Program-made: the position numbers and the translations under genes
The notes under the pieces: generated by a model
Database searches by the model: none
Told to the model about the DNA's origin: nothing
Seen by the model: only the letters and a program-made list of their open reading frames with translations
From: Eutreptiella sp. 'Long Island Sound 2002'
Lineage: Eukaryota; Euglenozoa; Euglenophyceae; Eutreptiales; Eutreptiaceae
Assembly: GCA_964036045.1 (NCBI GenBank)
Contig: OZ038378.1
Span: forward strand, 57,071,498 to 57,135,497
Length of the DNA stretch: 64,000 nt
Direction: 5' to 3'
Shown: in pieces, positions 23,101-35,460 of the stretch
Position numbering within the stretch: position 1 is the first letter of the stretch
Layout of the letters: each line of letters opens with the position of its first letter

Positions 23101-26100
23101 GAAATAGTTCACGAAGGGGGGTAAATAATTCACGGAGGGGTGAAATAATTCACGGAGAGGCATAAATAATTCACGGGGGGGTCAAATAATTCACGGAGGG
23201 GCATAAATAATTCACGGAGGGGTGAAATAATTCACGGAGGGGCGTAAATAATTCACGGAGGGGTGAAATAATTCACGGAGGGGCATAAATAATTCACGGA
23301 GGGGTGAAATAATTCACGGAGGGGCATAAAAAATTCACGGAGGGGTGAAATAATTCGGGGAGGGGCATAAATAATTCACGGAGGGGTGAAATAGTTCACG
23401 AAGGGGGGTAAATAATTCACGGAGGGGTGAAATAATTCACGGAGGGGGGTAAATAATTCACGGAGGGGTGAAATAATTCACGGAGAGGCATAAATAATTC
23501 ACGGGGGGGTCAAATAATTCACGGAGGGGCATAAATAATTCACGGAGGGGTGAAATAATTCACGGAGGGGCGTAAATAATTCACGGAGGGGTGAAAGAAT
23601 TCACGGAGGGGCATAAATAATTCACGGAGGGGTGAAAGAATTCACGGAGGGGCATAAAAAATTCACGGAGGAGTGAAATAATTCACGGAGGGGCATAAAT
23701 AATTCACGGAGGGGTGAAATAATTCACGGAGGGGGGTAAACAATTCCCGGAGGGGTGAAATAATTCACGGAGGGGCATAAATAATTCACGGAGGGGTGAA
23801 ATAATTCACGGAGGGGCATAAATAATTCACGGAGGGGTGAAATAATTCACAGAGGGGGGTAAATAATTCACGGAGGGGTGAAATAATTCACGGAGAGCCA
23901 TAAATAATTCACCGAGGGGTGAAAGAATTCACGGAGGGGGGTAAATAATTCACGGAGGGGTCAAATAATTCACGGAGAGGCATAAATAATTCACGGAGGG
24001 GTGAAAAAATTCACGGAGGGGCATAAATAATTCACGGAGGGGTCAAAAAATTCACGGAGGGGCATAAATAATTCACGGAGGGGTGAAATAATTCACGGAG
24101 GGGGGTAAATAATTCACGGAGGGGTGAAATAATTCACAGAGGGGCATAAATAATTCACCGAGGGGTCAAATAATTCACGGAGGGGCGTAAATAATTCACG
24201 GAGCGGTGAAATAATTCACGGAGAGGCATAAATAATTCACGGAGGGGTCAAATAATTCACGGTGGGGCATAAAAAATTTACGGAGGGGTGAAATAATTCA
24301 CGGAGGGGCGTAAATAATTCACGGAGGGGTGAAATAATTCACGGAGAGGCATAAATAATTCACGGAGGGGTCAAATAATTCACGGAGGGGCATAAATAAT
24401 TCACGGAGGGGTGAAAAAATTCACAGAGGGGCATAAATAATTCACGGAGGGGTCAAATAATTCACGGAGGGGCATAAATAATTCACGGAGGGGTGAAATA
24501 ATTCACGGAGGGGGGTAAATAATTCACGGAGGGGTGAAATAATTCACGGAGGGGCGTAAATAATTCACGGTGGGGTGAAATAATTCACGGAGAGGCATAA
24601 ATAATTCACGGAGGGGTGAAATAATTCACGGAGAGGCATAAATAATTCACGGAGGGGTCAAATAATTCACGGAGGGGCATAAATGATTCACGGAGGGGTG
24701 AAATAATTCACGGAGGGGCGTAAATAGTTCACGGAGGGGTGAAATAATTCACGGAGAGGCATAAATAATTCACGGAGGGGTCAAAAAATTCACGGAGAGG
24801 CATAAAAAAATCACGGAGGCATCAAATAATTCACGGAGGGGCATAAATAATTCACGGAGGGGTGAAATAATTCACGGAGGGGCATAAATAATTCACGGAG
24901 GGGTGAAATAATTCACGGAGGGGGGTAAATAATTCACGGAGGGGTGAAATAGTTCACGGATGGGGGGTACATAATTCACGGAGGGGTGAAATAATTCACG
25001 GAGGGGTGAAATAATTCACGGAGGGGCATAAATAATTCACGGAGGGGTGAAATAATTCACGGAAGGGCATAAATAATTCACGGAGGGGTCAAATAAATCA
25101 CGGAGAAGCATAAATATTTCATGGAGGGGCGAAATAATTCACGGAGGGGCGTAAATAATTCACGGAGGGGTGAAATAATTCACGGAGAGGCATAAATAAT
25201 TCACGGAGGGGTCAAATAATGCACGGAGAGGCATAAAGAATTCACGGAGGGGTGAAATAATTCACGGAGGGGCGTAAAAAATTTACGGAGGGGTGAAATA
25301 ATTCACGGAGGGGGGTAAATAATTCACGGAGGGGTGAAATAATTCACGGAGAGGCATAAATAATTCACGGAGGGGTCAAATAATTCACGGAGAAGCATAA
25401 ATAATTCACGGAGGGGTGAAATACTTCACGGAGGGGCGTAAATAATTCACGGAGGGCTGAAATAATTCACGGAGGGGGGTAAATAATTCACGGAGGGGTG
25501 AAATAATTCACGAAGGGGCATAAATAATTCACGGAGGGGTGAAATAATTCAGGGAGGGGCATAAATAATTCACGGAGGGGTGAAATAATTCACGGAGGGG
25601 GGTAAATAATTCACGGAGGGGTGAAATAATTCACAGAGGGGGGTAAAAAATTCACGGAGGGGTGAAATAATTCACGGAGGGGGGTAAATAATTCACGGAG
25701 GGGTGAAATAATTCACGGAGGGGCATAAATAATTCACGGAGGGGTGAAAAAATTCACGGGGAGGCATAAATAATTCAAGGAGGGGTGAAATAATTCACGG
25801 AGGGGGGTAAATAATTCACGAAGGGGCCAAATAATTCACGGAGGGGCATAAATAATTCACGGAGGGGTGAAATAATTCACAGAGGGGCGTAAAAAATTCA
25901 CGGAGGGGTGAAAAAATTCACGGAGGGGCATAAATAATTCACGGAGGCATCAAACAATTCACGGAGAGGCATAAATAATTCACGGAGGGGTCAAATAATT
26001 CACAGAGGGGCATAAATAATTCACGGAGGGGTGAAATAATTCACGGAGGCGCATAAATGATTCACGGAGGGGTGAAATAATTCACGGAGGGGCATAAATA

Positions 26101-26409
26101 ATTCACGGAGGGGTGAAAAAATTCACGGAGGGGGGTAAATAATTCACGGAGGGGTGAAATGATTCACGGAGGGGCATAAATAATTCACGGAGGGGTGAAA
26201 TAATTCACGGAGGGGCATAAATAATTCACGGAGGGGTGAAATAATTCACGGAGGGGGGTAAATAATTCAAGGAGGGGTTAAATAATTCACGGAGGGGGGT
26301 AAATAATTCACGGAGGGGTGAAATAATTCACGGAGGGGGGTAAAAAATTCACAGAGGGGCATAAATAATTCACGGAGGGGCATAAATAATTCACGGAGGG
26401 GTCAAAGAA

Positions 26410-29400
26410 TTCACGGAGAGGCCTAAATAATTCACGGAGGGGCATAAATAATTCACGGAGGGGTGAAATAATTCACGGAGGGGCGTAAATAATTCACAGA
26501 GGGGTGAAATAATTCACGGAGGGGGGTAAATAATTCACGGAGGGGTGAAAGAATTTACGGAGAGGCATAAATAATTCACGGAGGGGTCAAATAATTCACG
26601 GAGGGGCAGAAAAAATTCACGGAGGGGTGAAATAATTCACGGAGGGGGGTAAATAATTCACGGAGGGGTGAAATTTTTCACGAAGGGGGATAAATAATTC
26701 ACGGAGGGGTGAAATAATTCAGGGAGGGGCATAAATAATTCACGGAGGGGTGAAATAATTCACGGAGGGGGGTAAATAATTCACGGAGGGATGAAATAGT
26801 TCACGGAGGGGGGTAAATAATTCACGGAGGGGTGAAATAGTTCACGGAGGGGCATAAATAATTCACGGAGGGGTGAAATAATTCACGGAGGGGGGTAAAT
26901 AATTCATGGATGGGTGAAATAATTCACGGAGGGGCATAAATAATTCACGGAGGGGTGAAATAATTCACGGGGAGGCATAAATAAATCACGGAGGGGTGAA
27001 ATAATTCACGGAGGGGGGTAAATAATTCACGGAGGGGTGAAATAATTCACGGAGAGGCATAAATAATTCACGGAGGGGTCAAATAATTCACGGAGGGGCA
27101 TAAATAATTCGCGGAGGCATGAAATAATTCACGGAGGGGTGAAATAATTCACGGAGGGGCATAAATAATTCACGGAGGCATCAAATAATTCACGGAGGGG
27201 CATAAATAATTCACGGAGGGGTGAAATGATTCACGGAGGGGCGTAAGTAATTCACGGAGGGGTGAAATAATTCACGGAGGGGCATAAATAATTCACGGGG
27301 GGGTGAAATAATTCACGGAGGGGCATAAATAATTCACGGAGGGGTGAAATAATTCACAGAGAGGCATAAATAATTCACGGAGGGGTCAAATAATTCACGG
27401 AGGGGCATAATTAATTCACGGAGGGGTGAAATAATTCACGGAGGGGCATAAATAATTCACGGAGGGGTGAAATAATTCACGGAGGGGGGTAAATAATTCA
27501 CGGAGGGGTGAAATAATTCACGGAGAGGCATAAATAATTCACGGAGGGGTGAAATGATTCAGGGAGGGGCATAAATAATTCACGGAGGGGTGAAAAAATT
27601 CACGGAGGGGGGTAAATAATTCACGGAGGGGTGAAAGTATTCACGGAGAGGCATAAATAATTCACGGAGGGGCATAAATAATTCACGGAGGGGTGAAATA
27701 ATTCACGGAGGGGCATAAATAATTCACGGAGGGGTGAAATAATTCACGGAGGGGCGTAAATAATTCACGGAGGGGTGAAATAATTCACGGAGGGGCGTAA
27801 ATAATTCACGGAGAGGTCAAATGATTCACGGAGGGGCGTAAATAATTCACGGAGGGGTCAAATAATTCACGGAGGGGCATAAACAATTCACGGAGGGGTG
27901 AAATAATTCACGGAGGGGCATAAATAATTCAAGGAGGCATCAAATAATTCAGGGAGGGGCATAAATAATTCACGGAGGGGTGAAAAAATTCACGGAGGGG
28001 CGTAAATAATTCACGGAGGGGTGAAATAATGCACGGAGAGGCATAAATAATTCACGGAGGGGTCAAATAATTCACGGAGGGGCATAAATAATTCACGGAG
28101 GGGTGAAATAATTCACGGAGGGGCATAAATAATTCACGGAGGGGTGAAAAAATTCACGGAGGGGGGTAAATAATTCACGGAGGGGTGAAATAATTCACGG
28201 AGGGGGGTAAATAATTCACGGGGGGGTGAAATAATTCACGGAGGGGCATAAATGATTCACGGAGGGGTGAAATAATTCACGGAGGGGGGTAAACAATTCG
28301 CGGAGGGGTGAAATAATTCACGGAGGGGGGTAAATAATTCACGGAGGGGTGAAATGATTCACGGAGGGGCATAAATAATTCACGGAGGGGTGAAAGAATT
28401 CACGGAGGGGCATAAATGATTCACGGAGGGGTGAAATAATTCACGGAGGGGGGTAAATAATTCACGGAGGGGTTAAATAATTCACGGAGGGGGGTAAATA
28501 ATTCACGGAGGGGTGAAATAATTCACGGAGGGGGGTAAAAAGTTCACAGAGGGGCATAAATAATTCACGGAGGGGTCAAATAATTCACGGAGGGGCATAA
28601 ATAATTCACGGAGGGGTGAAATAATTCACGGAGGGGCATAAATAATTCACGGAGGGGTCAAATAATTCACGTAGAGGCCTAAATAATTCACGGAGGGGCA
28701 TAAATAATTCACGGAGGGGTGAAATAATTCACGGAGGGGCGTAAATAATTCACACAGGGGTGAAATAATTCACGGAGGGGGGTAAATAATTCACCGAGGG
28801 GTGAAATAATTCACGGAGAGGCATAAATAATTCACGGAGGGGTCAAATAATTCACGGAGGGGCAGAAAAAATTCACGGAGGGGTGAAATAATTCACGGAG
28901 GGGGGTAAATAATTCACGGAGGGGTGAAATTTTTCACGAAGGGGGATAAAGAATTCACGGAGGGGTGAAATAATTCAGGGAGGGGCATAAATAATTCACG
29001 GAGGGGTGAAATAATTCACGGAGGGGGGTAAATAATTCACGGAGGGCTGAAATAGTTCACGGAGGGGGGTAAATAATTCACGGAGGGGTGAAATAGTTCA
29101 CGGAGGGGCATAAATAATTCACGGAGGGGTGAAATAATTCACGGAGGGGCTTAAATAATTCACGGATGGGTGAAATAATTCACGGAGGGGCATAAATAAT
29201 TCACGGAGGGGTGAAATAATTCACGGGGAGGCATAAATAAATCACGGAGGGGTGAAATAATTCACGGAGGGGGGTAAATAATTCACGGAGGGGTGAAATA
29301 ATTCACGGAGAGGCATAAATAATTCACGGAGGGGTCAAATAATTCACGGAGGGGCATAAATAATTCACGGAGGCATGAAATAATTCACGGAGGGGTGAAA

Positions 29401-30700
29401 TAATTCACGGAGGGGCATAAATAATTCACGGAGGCATCAAATAATTCACGGAGGGGCATAAATAATTCACGGAGGGGTGAAATAATTCACGGAGGGGCGT
29501 AAGTAATTCACGGAGGGGTGAAATAATTCACGGAGGGGCATAAATAATTCACGGGGGGGTGAAATAATTCACGGAGGGGCATAAATAATTCACGGAGGCA
29601 TGAAATAATTCACGGAGGGGTGAAATAATTCACGGAGGGGCATAAATAATTCACGGAGGCATCAAATAATTCACGGAGGGGCATAAATAATTCACGGAGG
29701 GGTGAAATAATTCACGGAGGGGCGTAAGTAATTCACGGAGGGGTGAAATAATTCACAGAGAGGCATAAATAATTCACGGAGGGGTCAAATAATTCACGGA
29801 GGGGCATAATTAATTCACGGAGGGGTGAAATAATTCACGGAGGGGCATAAATAATTCACGGAGGGGTGAAATAATTCACGGAGGGGGGTAAATAATTCAC
29901 GGAGGGGTGAAATAATTCACGGAGAGGCATAAATAATTCACGGAGGGGTGAAATGATTCAGGGAGGGGCATAAATAATTCACGGAGGGGTGAAAAAATTC
30001 ACGGAGGGGGGTAAATAATTCACGGAGGGGTGAAAGTATTCACGGAGAGGCATAAATAATTCACGGAGGGGCATAAATAATTCACGGAGGGGTGAAATAA
30101 TTCACGGAGGGGCATAAATAATTCACGGAGGGGTGAAATAATTCACGGAGGGGCGTAAATAATTCACGGAGGGGTGAAACAATTCACGGAGGGGCGTAAA
30201 TAATTCACGGAGAGGTCAAATGATTCACGGAGGGGCGTAAATAATTCACGGAGGGGTCAAAGAATTCACGGAGGGGCATAAACAATTCACGGAGGGGTGA
30301 AATAATTCACGGAGGGGCATAAATAATTCAAGGAGGCATCAAATAATTCACGGAGGGGCATAAATAATTCACGGAGGGGTGAAATATTTCACGGAGGGGC
30401 GTAAATAATTCACGGAGGGGTGAAATAATGCACGGAGAGGCATAAAAAATTCACGGAGGGGTCAAATAATTCACGGAGGGGCATAAATAATTCACGGAGG
30501 GGTGAAATAATTCACGGAGGGGTGAAAAAATTCACGGAGGGGGGTAAATAATTCACGGAGGGGTGAAATAATTCACGGAGGGGGGTAAATAATTCACGGG
30601 GGGGTGAAATAATTCACGGAGGGGCATAAATAATTCACGGAGGGGTGAAATAATTCACGGAGGGGGGTAAACAATTCGCGGAGGGGTGAAATAATTCACG
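26410..30700. repeat. Higher-order duplication A inside the satellite
   Basis: Rare variant monomers act as markers. GAGGCCTAAA lies at 26,418 and 28,674, and GAAATTTTTCACGAAGG at about 26,670 and 28,926; both pairs are offset by 2,256 bp. Further right GTGAAAGTATTC lies at 27,631 and 30,030, an offset of 2,399, so the second copy has gained extra monomers. A sub-block with GGAGGCATGAAAT is repeated again near 29,365 and 29,590, which probably explains the gain. Confidence 0.8.
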
Positions 30701-31365
30701 GAGGGGTCAAAAAATTCACGGAGGGGCATAAATAATTCACAGAGGGGTGAAATAATTCACGGAGGGGCATAAATAATTCACGGAGGGGTGAAATAATTCA
30801 CGGAGGGGCGTAAATAATTCACGGAGGGGTGAAATAATTCACGGAGGGGCGTAAATAATTCACGGAGGGGTCAAATGATTCACGGAGGGGCGTAAATAAT
30901 TCACGGAGGGGTGAAATAATTCACGGAGGGGCATAAATAATTCACGGAGCGGTCAAATAATTCACGGAGGGGGGTAAAAATTTTACGGAGGGGTGAAGTA
31001 ATTCACGGAGGGGGGTAAATAATTCACGGAGGGGTGAAACAATTCACGGAGGGGCATAAATAATTCACGGAGGGGTGAAATAATTCACCGAGGGGGGTAA
31101 ATAATTCACGGAGGGGTGAAATAATTCACGGAGAGGCATAAACAACTCACGGAGGGGTGAAATAATTCACAGAGGAGCATAAATAATTCACGGAGGGGCG
31201 TAAATAATTCACGGAGGGGTCAAATAATTAACGGAGGGGCATAAATAATTCACGGAGGGGTGAAATAATTCATGGAGAGGCATAAACAATTCACGGAGGG
31301 GTGAAATAATTCACAGAGGGGCATAAATAATTCACGGAGGGGTGAAATAATTCACGGAGGGGTCA

Positions 31366-34300
31366 AATAATTAACGGAGGGGCATAAAGAATTCACGGAG
31401 CGGTCAAATGATTCACGGAGGGGCATAAATAATTCACGGAGGGTGAAATAATTCACGGAGGGGCATAAATAATTCACGGAGGGGTGAAGTAATTCACGGA
31501 GGGGGGTAAATAATTCACGGAGGGGTGAAATGATTCACGGAGGGGGGTAAATAATTCACGGAGGGGTGAAATAGTTCACGGAGCGGCATAAATAATTCAC
31601 GGAGGGGTGAAATAAATCACGGAGGGGGGTAAATAATTCACGGAGGGGTGAAATAATTCACGGAGAGGCAAAAATAATTCACGGAGGGGTGAAATAATTC
31701 ACGGAGGGGGGTAAATAATTCACGGAGGGGTCAAATAATTCACGGAGGGGCATAAATAATTCACGGAGGGGTCAAATAATTCACAGAGGGGCGTAAATGA
31801 TTCACGGAGGGGTCAAATAATTCACGGAGGGGCATAAACAATTCACGGAGGGGTGAAATAATTCACGGAGGGGCATAAAGAATTCACGGAGGCATCAAAT
31901 AATTCACGGAGGGGCATAAATAATTCACGGAGGGGTCAAATAATTCACGCAGGGGCGTAAATAATTCACGGAGGGGTGAAATAATTCACGGAGGGGCGTA
32001 AATAATTCACGGAGGGGTGAAAAAATTCACGGAGGGGCATAAATAATTCACGGAGGCATCAAATAATTCACGGAGGGGCATAAAAAATTCACGGAGGGGT
32101 GAAATAATTCACGGAGGGGCGTAAATAATTCACGGAGGGGTGAAATGATTCACGGAGGGGCGTAAATAATTCAGGGAGGGGCATAAAAAATTCACGGAGG
32201 GGCGTAAATGATTCACGGAGGGGTGAAAGAATTCACGAAGAGGCATAAATAATTCACGGAGGGGTCAAATAATTCACGGAGGGGCATAAATAATTCACGG
32301 AGGGGTGAAATGATTCACGGAGGGGCATAAATAATTCACGGAGGGGTGAAATAATTCACGGAGGGGCATAGATAATTCACGGAGGGGTGAAATAATTCAC
32401 GGAGGGGCGTAAATAATTCACGGAGGGGTCAAATAATTCACTGAGGGGCATAAATAATTCACGGAGGGGTGAAATAATTCACGGAGGGGCGTAAGTAATT
32501 CACGGAGGGGCGAAATAATTCACGGAGAGGCATAAATAATTCACAGAGCGGTCAAAGAATTCACGGAGGGGCATAAAAAATTCACAGAGGGTGAAATAAT
32601 TCACGGAGGGGCATAAATGATTCACGGAGGGGTGAAATAATTCACGGAGGGGGGTAAATAATTCACGGAGGGGTGAAATAATTCACAGAGGGGGGTAAAT
32701 AATTCACGGAGGGGTGAAATAATTCACGGAGGGGCATAAATAATTCATGGAGGGGTGAAATAATTCACGGAGGGGGGTAAATAATTCACGGAGGGGTCAA
32801 ATAATTCACAGAGGGGTCAAATAATTCACGGAGGGGCATAAATAATTCACGGAGGGGTGAAATAATTCACGGAGGGGCGTAAATAATTCACGGAGGGGTG
32901 AAATGGTTCACGGAGAGGCATAAAAATTCACGGAGCGGTCAAATAATTCACGGAGGGGCATAAATAATTCACGGAGGGGTGAAATAATTCACGGAGGGGC
33001 ATAAATAATTCACGGAGGGGTGAAATAATTCACGGAGGGGCGTAAATAATTCACGGAGGGGTCAAATAATTAACGGAGGGGCATAAAGAATTCACGGAGC
33101 GGTCAAATGATTCACTGAGGGGCATAAATAATTCACGGAGGGTGAAATAATTCACGGAGGGGCATAAATAATTCACGGAGGGGTGAAGTAATTCACGGAG
33201 GGGGGTAAATAATTCACGGAGGGGTGAAATAATTCACGGAGGGGGGTAAATAATTCACGGAGGGGTGAAATAGTTCACGGAGCGGCATAAATAATTCACG
33301 GGGGGGTGAAATAATTCACGGAGGGGGGTAAATAATTCACGGAGGGGTGAAATAATTCACGGAGAGGCAAAAATAATTCACGGAGGGGTCAAATAATTCA
33401 CGGAGGGGGGTAAATAATTCACGGAGGGGTCAAATAATTCACGGAGGGGCATAAATAATTCACGGAGGGGTCAAATAATTCACAGAGGGGCGTAAATGAT
33501 TCACGGAGGGGTCAAATAATTCACGGAGGGGCATAAACAATTCACGGAGGGGTGAAATAATTCACGGAGGGGCATAAAGAATTCACGGAGGCATCAAATA
33601 ATTCACGGAGGGGCATAAATAATTCACGGAGGGGTCAAAAAATTCACGCAGGGGCGTAAATAATTCACGGAGGGGTGAAATAATTCACGGAGGGGCGTAA
33701 ATAATTCACGGAGGGGTGAAAAAATTCACGGAGGGGCATAAATAATTCACGGAGGCATCAAATAATTCACGGAGGGGCATAAAAAATTCACGGAGGGGTG
33801 AAATAATTCACGGAGGGGCGTAAATAATTCACGGAGGGGTGAAATGATTCACGGAGGGGCGTAAATAATTCAGGGAGGGGCATAAAAAATTCACGGAGGG
33901 GCGTAAATGATTCACGGAGGGGTGAAAGAATTCACGAAGAGGCATAAATAATTCACGGAGGGGTCAAATAATTCACGGAGGGGCATAAATAATTCACGGA
34001 GGGGTGAAATGATTCACGGAGGGGCATAAATAATTCACGGAGGGGTGAAATAATTCACGGAGGGGCATAGATAATTCACGGAGGGGTGAAATAATTCACG
34101 GAGGGGCGTAAATAATTCACGGAGGGGTCAAATAATTCACGGAGGGGCATAAATAATTCACGGAGGGGTGAAATAATTCACGGAGGGGCGTAAGTAATTC
34201 ACGGAGGGGCGAAATAATTCACGGAGAGGCATAAATAATTCACAGAGCGGTCAAAGAATTCACGGAGGGGCATAAAAAATTCACAGAGGGTGAAATAATT
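31366..34300. repeat. Higher-order duplication B inside the satellite
   Basis: The variant TTAACGGAGGGGCATAAAG is at 31,371 and 33,070, and TTCACAGAGGGTGAAAT is at 32,581 and 34,280. Both pairs are exactly 1,699 bp apart, so a block of at least 1.2 kb was copied without later gain or loss. Point differences between the copies are few. This marks a very recent unequal exchange or segmental copy. Confidence 0.85.
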
Positions 34301-34943
34301 CACGGAGGGGCATAAATGATTCACGGAGGGGTGAAATAATTCACGGAGGGGGGTAAATAATTCACGGAGGGGTGAAATAATTCACGGAGGGGGGTAAATA
34401 ATTCACGGAGGGGTGAAATAATTCACGGAGGGGCATAAATAATTCATGGAGGGGTGAAATAATTCACGGAGGGGGGTAAATAATTCACGGAGGGGTCAAA
34501 TAATTCACAGAGGGGTCAAATAATTCACGGAGGGGCATAAATAATTCACGGAGGGGTGAAATAATTCACGGAGGGGCGTAAATAATTCACGGAGGGGTGA
34601 AATAATTCACGGAGAGGCATAAAAAATTCACGGAGCGGTCAAATAATTCACGGAGGGGCATAAATAATTCACGGAGGGGTGAAATAATTCACGGAGGGGC
34701 ATAAATAATTCACGGAGGGGTGAAATAATTCACGGAGGGGCGTAAATAATTCACGGAGGGGTGAAATAATTCACGGAGGGGCATAGATAATTCACGGAGG
34801 GGTGAAATAATTCACGGAGGGGCGTAAATAATTCACGGAGGGGTGAAATAATTCACGGAGGGGCGTAAATAATTCACGGAGGGGTGAAATAATTCACGGA
34901 GGGGCATAAATAATTCACGGAGGGGTGAAATAATTCACGGAGT

Positions 34944-35322
34944 GGTTTCTGTAGAGCCCATGACTTGGTTCATGACACCCTGAAGCACGGAAGCAAACAC
35001 TGCACCTAGACGAGGGGCGGACAATAGAGACCCTCAGATTGTGGCCGGCAACCCATGACGTTCCATGTACCATCCAAAGTCTATGTTCTAGGGGTGCAAG
35101 TTGTTGCGCCAAGGCAAGGACATCACACCAACTTGGGTCACCTCCTGGGGACCCTGGGTATGTCAGGAAGCGGGGCAGGGGGGGGGGGGGTTTCTGTAGA
35201 GCCCCTGACTTGGTTCATGACACCCTGAAGCACGGAAGCAAACACTGCACATAGACGAGAGGTGGACAATAGAGACCCTCAGATTGTGGCCGGCAACCCA
35301 TGACGTTCCATGTACCATCCAT
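34944..35322. repeat. 135-bp direct repeat at the right edge of the satellite
   Basis: GGTTTCTGTAGAGCCC begins at 34,944 and again at 35,189, a spacing of 245 bp. Each copy runs about 135 bp to CGTTCCATGTACCATCC and the two differ at only a handful of positions. The first copy starts directly after the last satellite monomer. Between the copies is unique sequence ending in a G-run of about 13. I see no ORF worth calling. Confidence 0.85.
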
Positions 35323-35369
35323 TCTCAACATCCGATGTCCCACGCACACCTCCACATGCGCCACACTTG

Positions 35370-35429
35370 GTTAGGGCTAGGGTTAGCGTTAGGGTAAGGG
35401 TTAGGGTTAGGGTTAGGGTTAGGGTTAGG
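35370..35429 (+). repeat. Interstitial TTAGGG telomere-like tract
   Basis: About nine units of GTTAGG(G) type, the last five perfect, lie between the direct repeat and the 3' end of the helicase gene. The left units are degenerate (GGGCTAGGG, TTAGCG). Because coding sequence continues on both sides, this is internal, not a chromosome end. It could come from telomerase-mediated repair or be part of the element. Confidence 0.85.
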
Positions 35430-35460
35430 CTGTCCAATGTTCCACAGAGCCAGGGTCATG

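Larger units (their letters stand above)
17207..34941. repeat. 17.7-kb satellite of alternating 20- and 21-bp monomers
   Basis: Every monomer contains AATTCACGG followed by AGGGG. One type ends in TGAAAT or TCAAAT (20 bp), the next in CATAAAT, CGTAAAT or GGTAAAT (21 bp), so the basic repeat is a 41-bp dimer present roughly 430 times. A shorter GGCATCAAAT variant appears sporadically. Both strands are closed by frequent stops, so there is no coding content. No gene or insertion interrupts the array. It begins after GCACGAAG near 17,205 and ends inside GGAGTGGTTTCTG near 34,941. Confidence 0.97.

Noticed and set aside
17207-34941. Array resembling a CRISPR locus
   Set aside because: There are no unique spacers; the whole unit repeats every 20-21 bp, and the context is eukaryotic.
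35370-35429. True chromosome end
   Set aside because: The tract is under 60 bp, degenerate on one side, and coding sequence continues beyond it.
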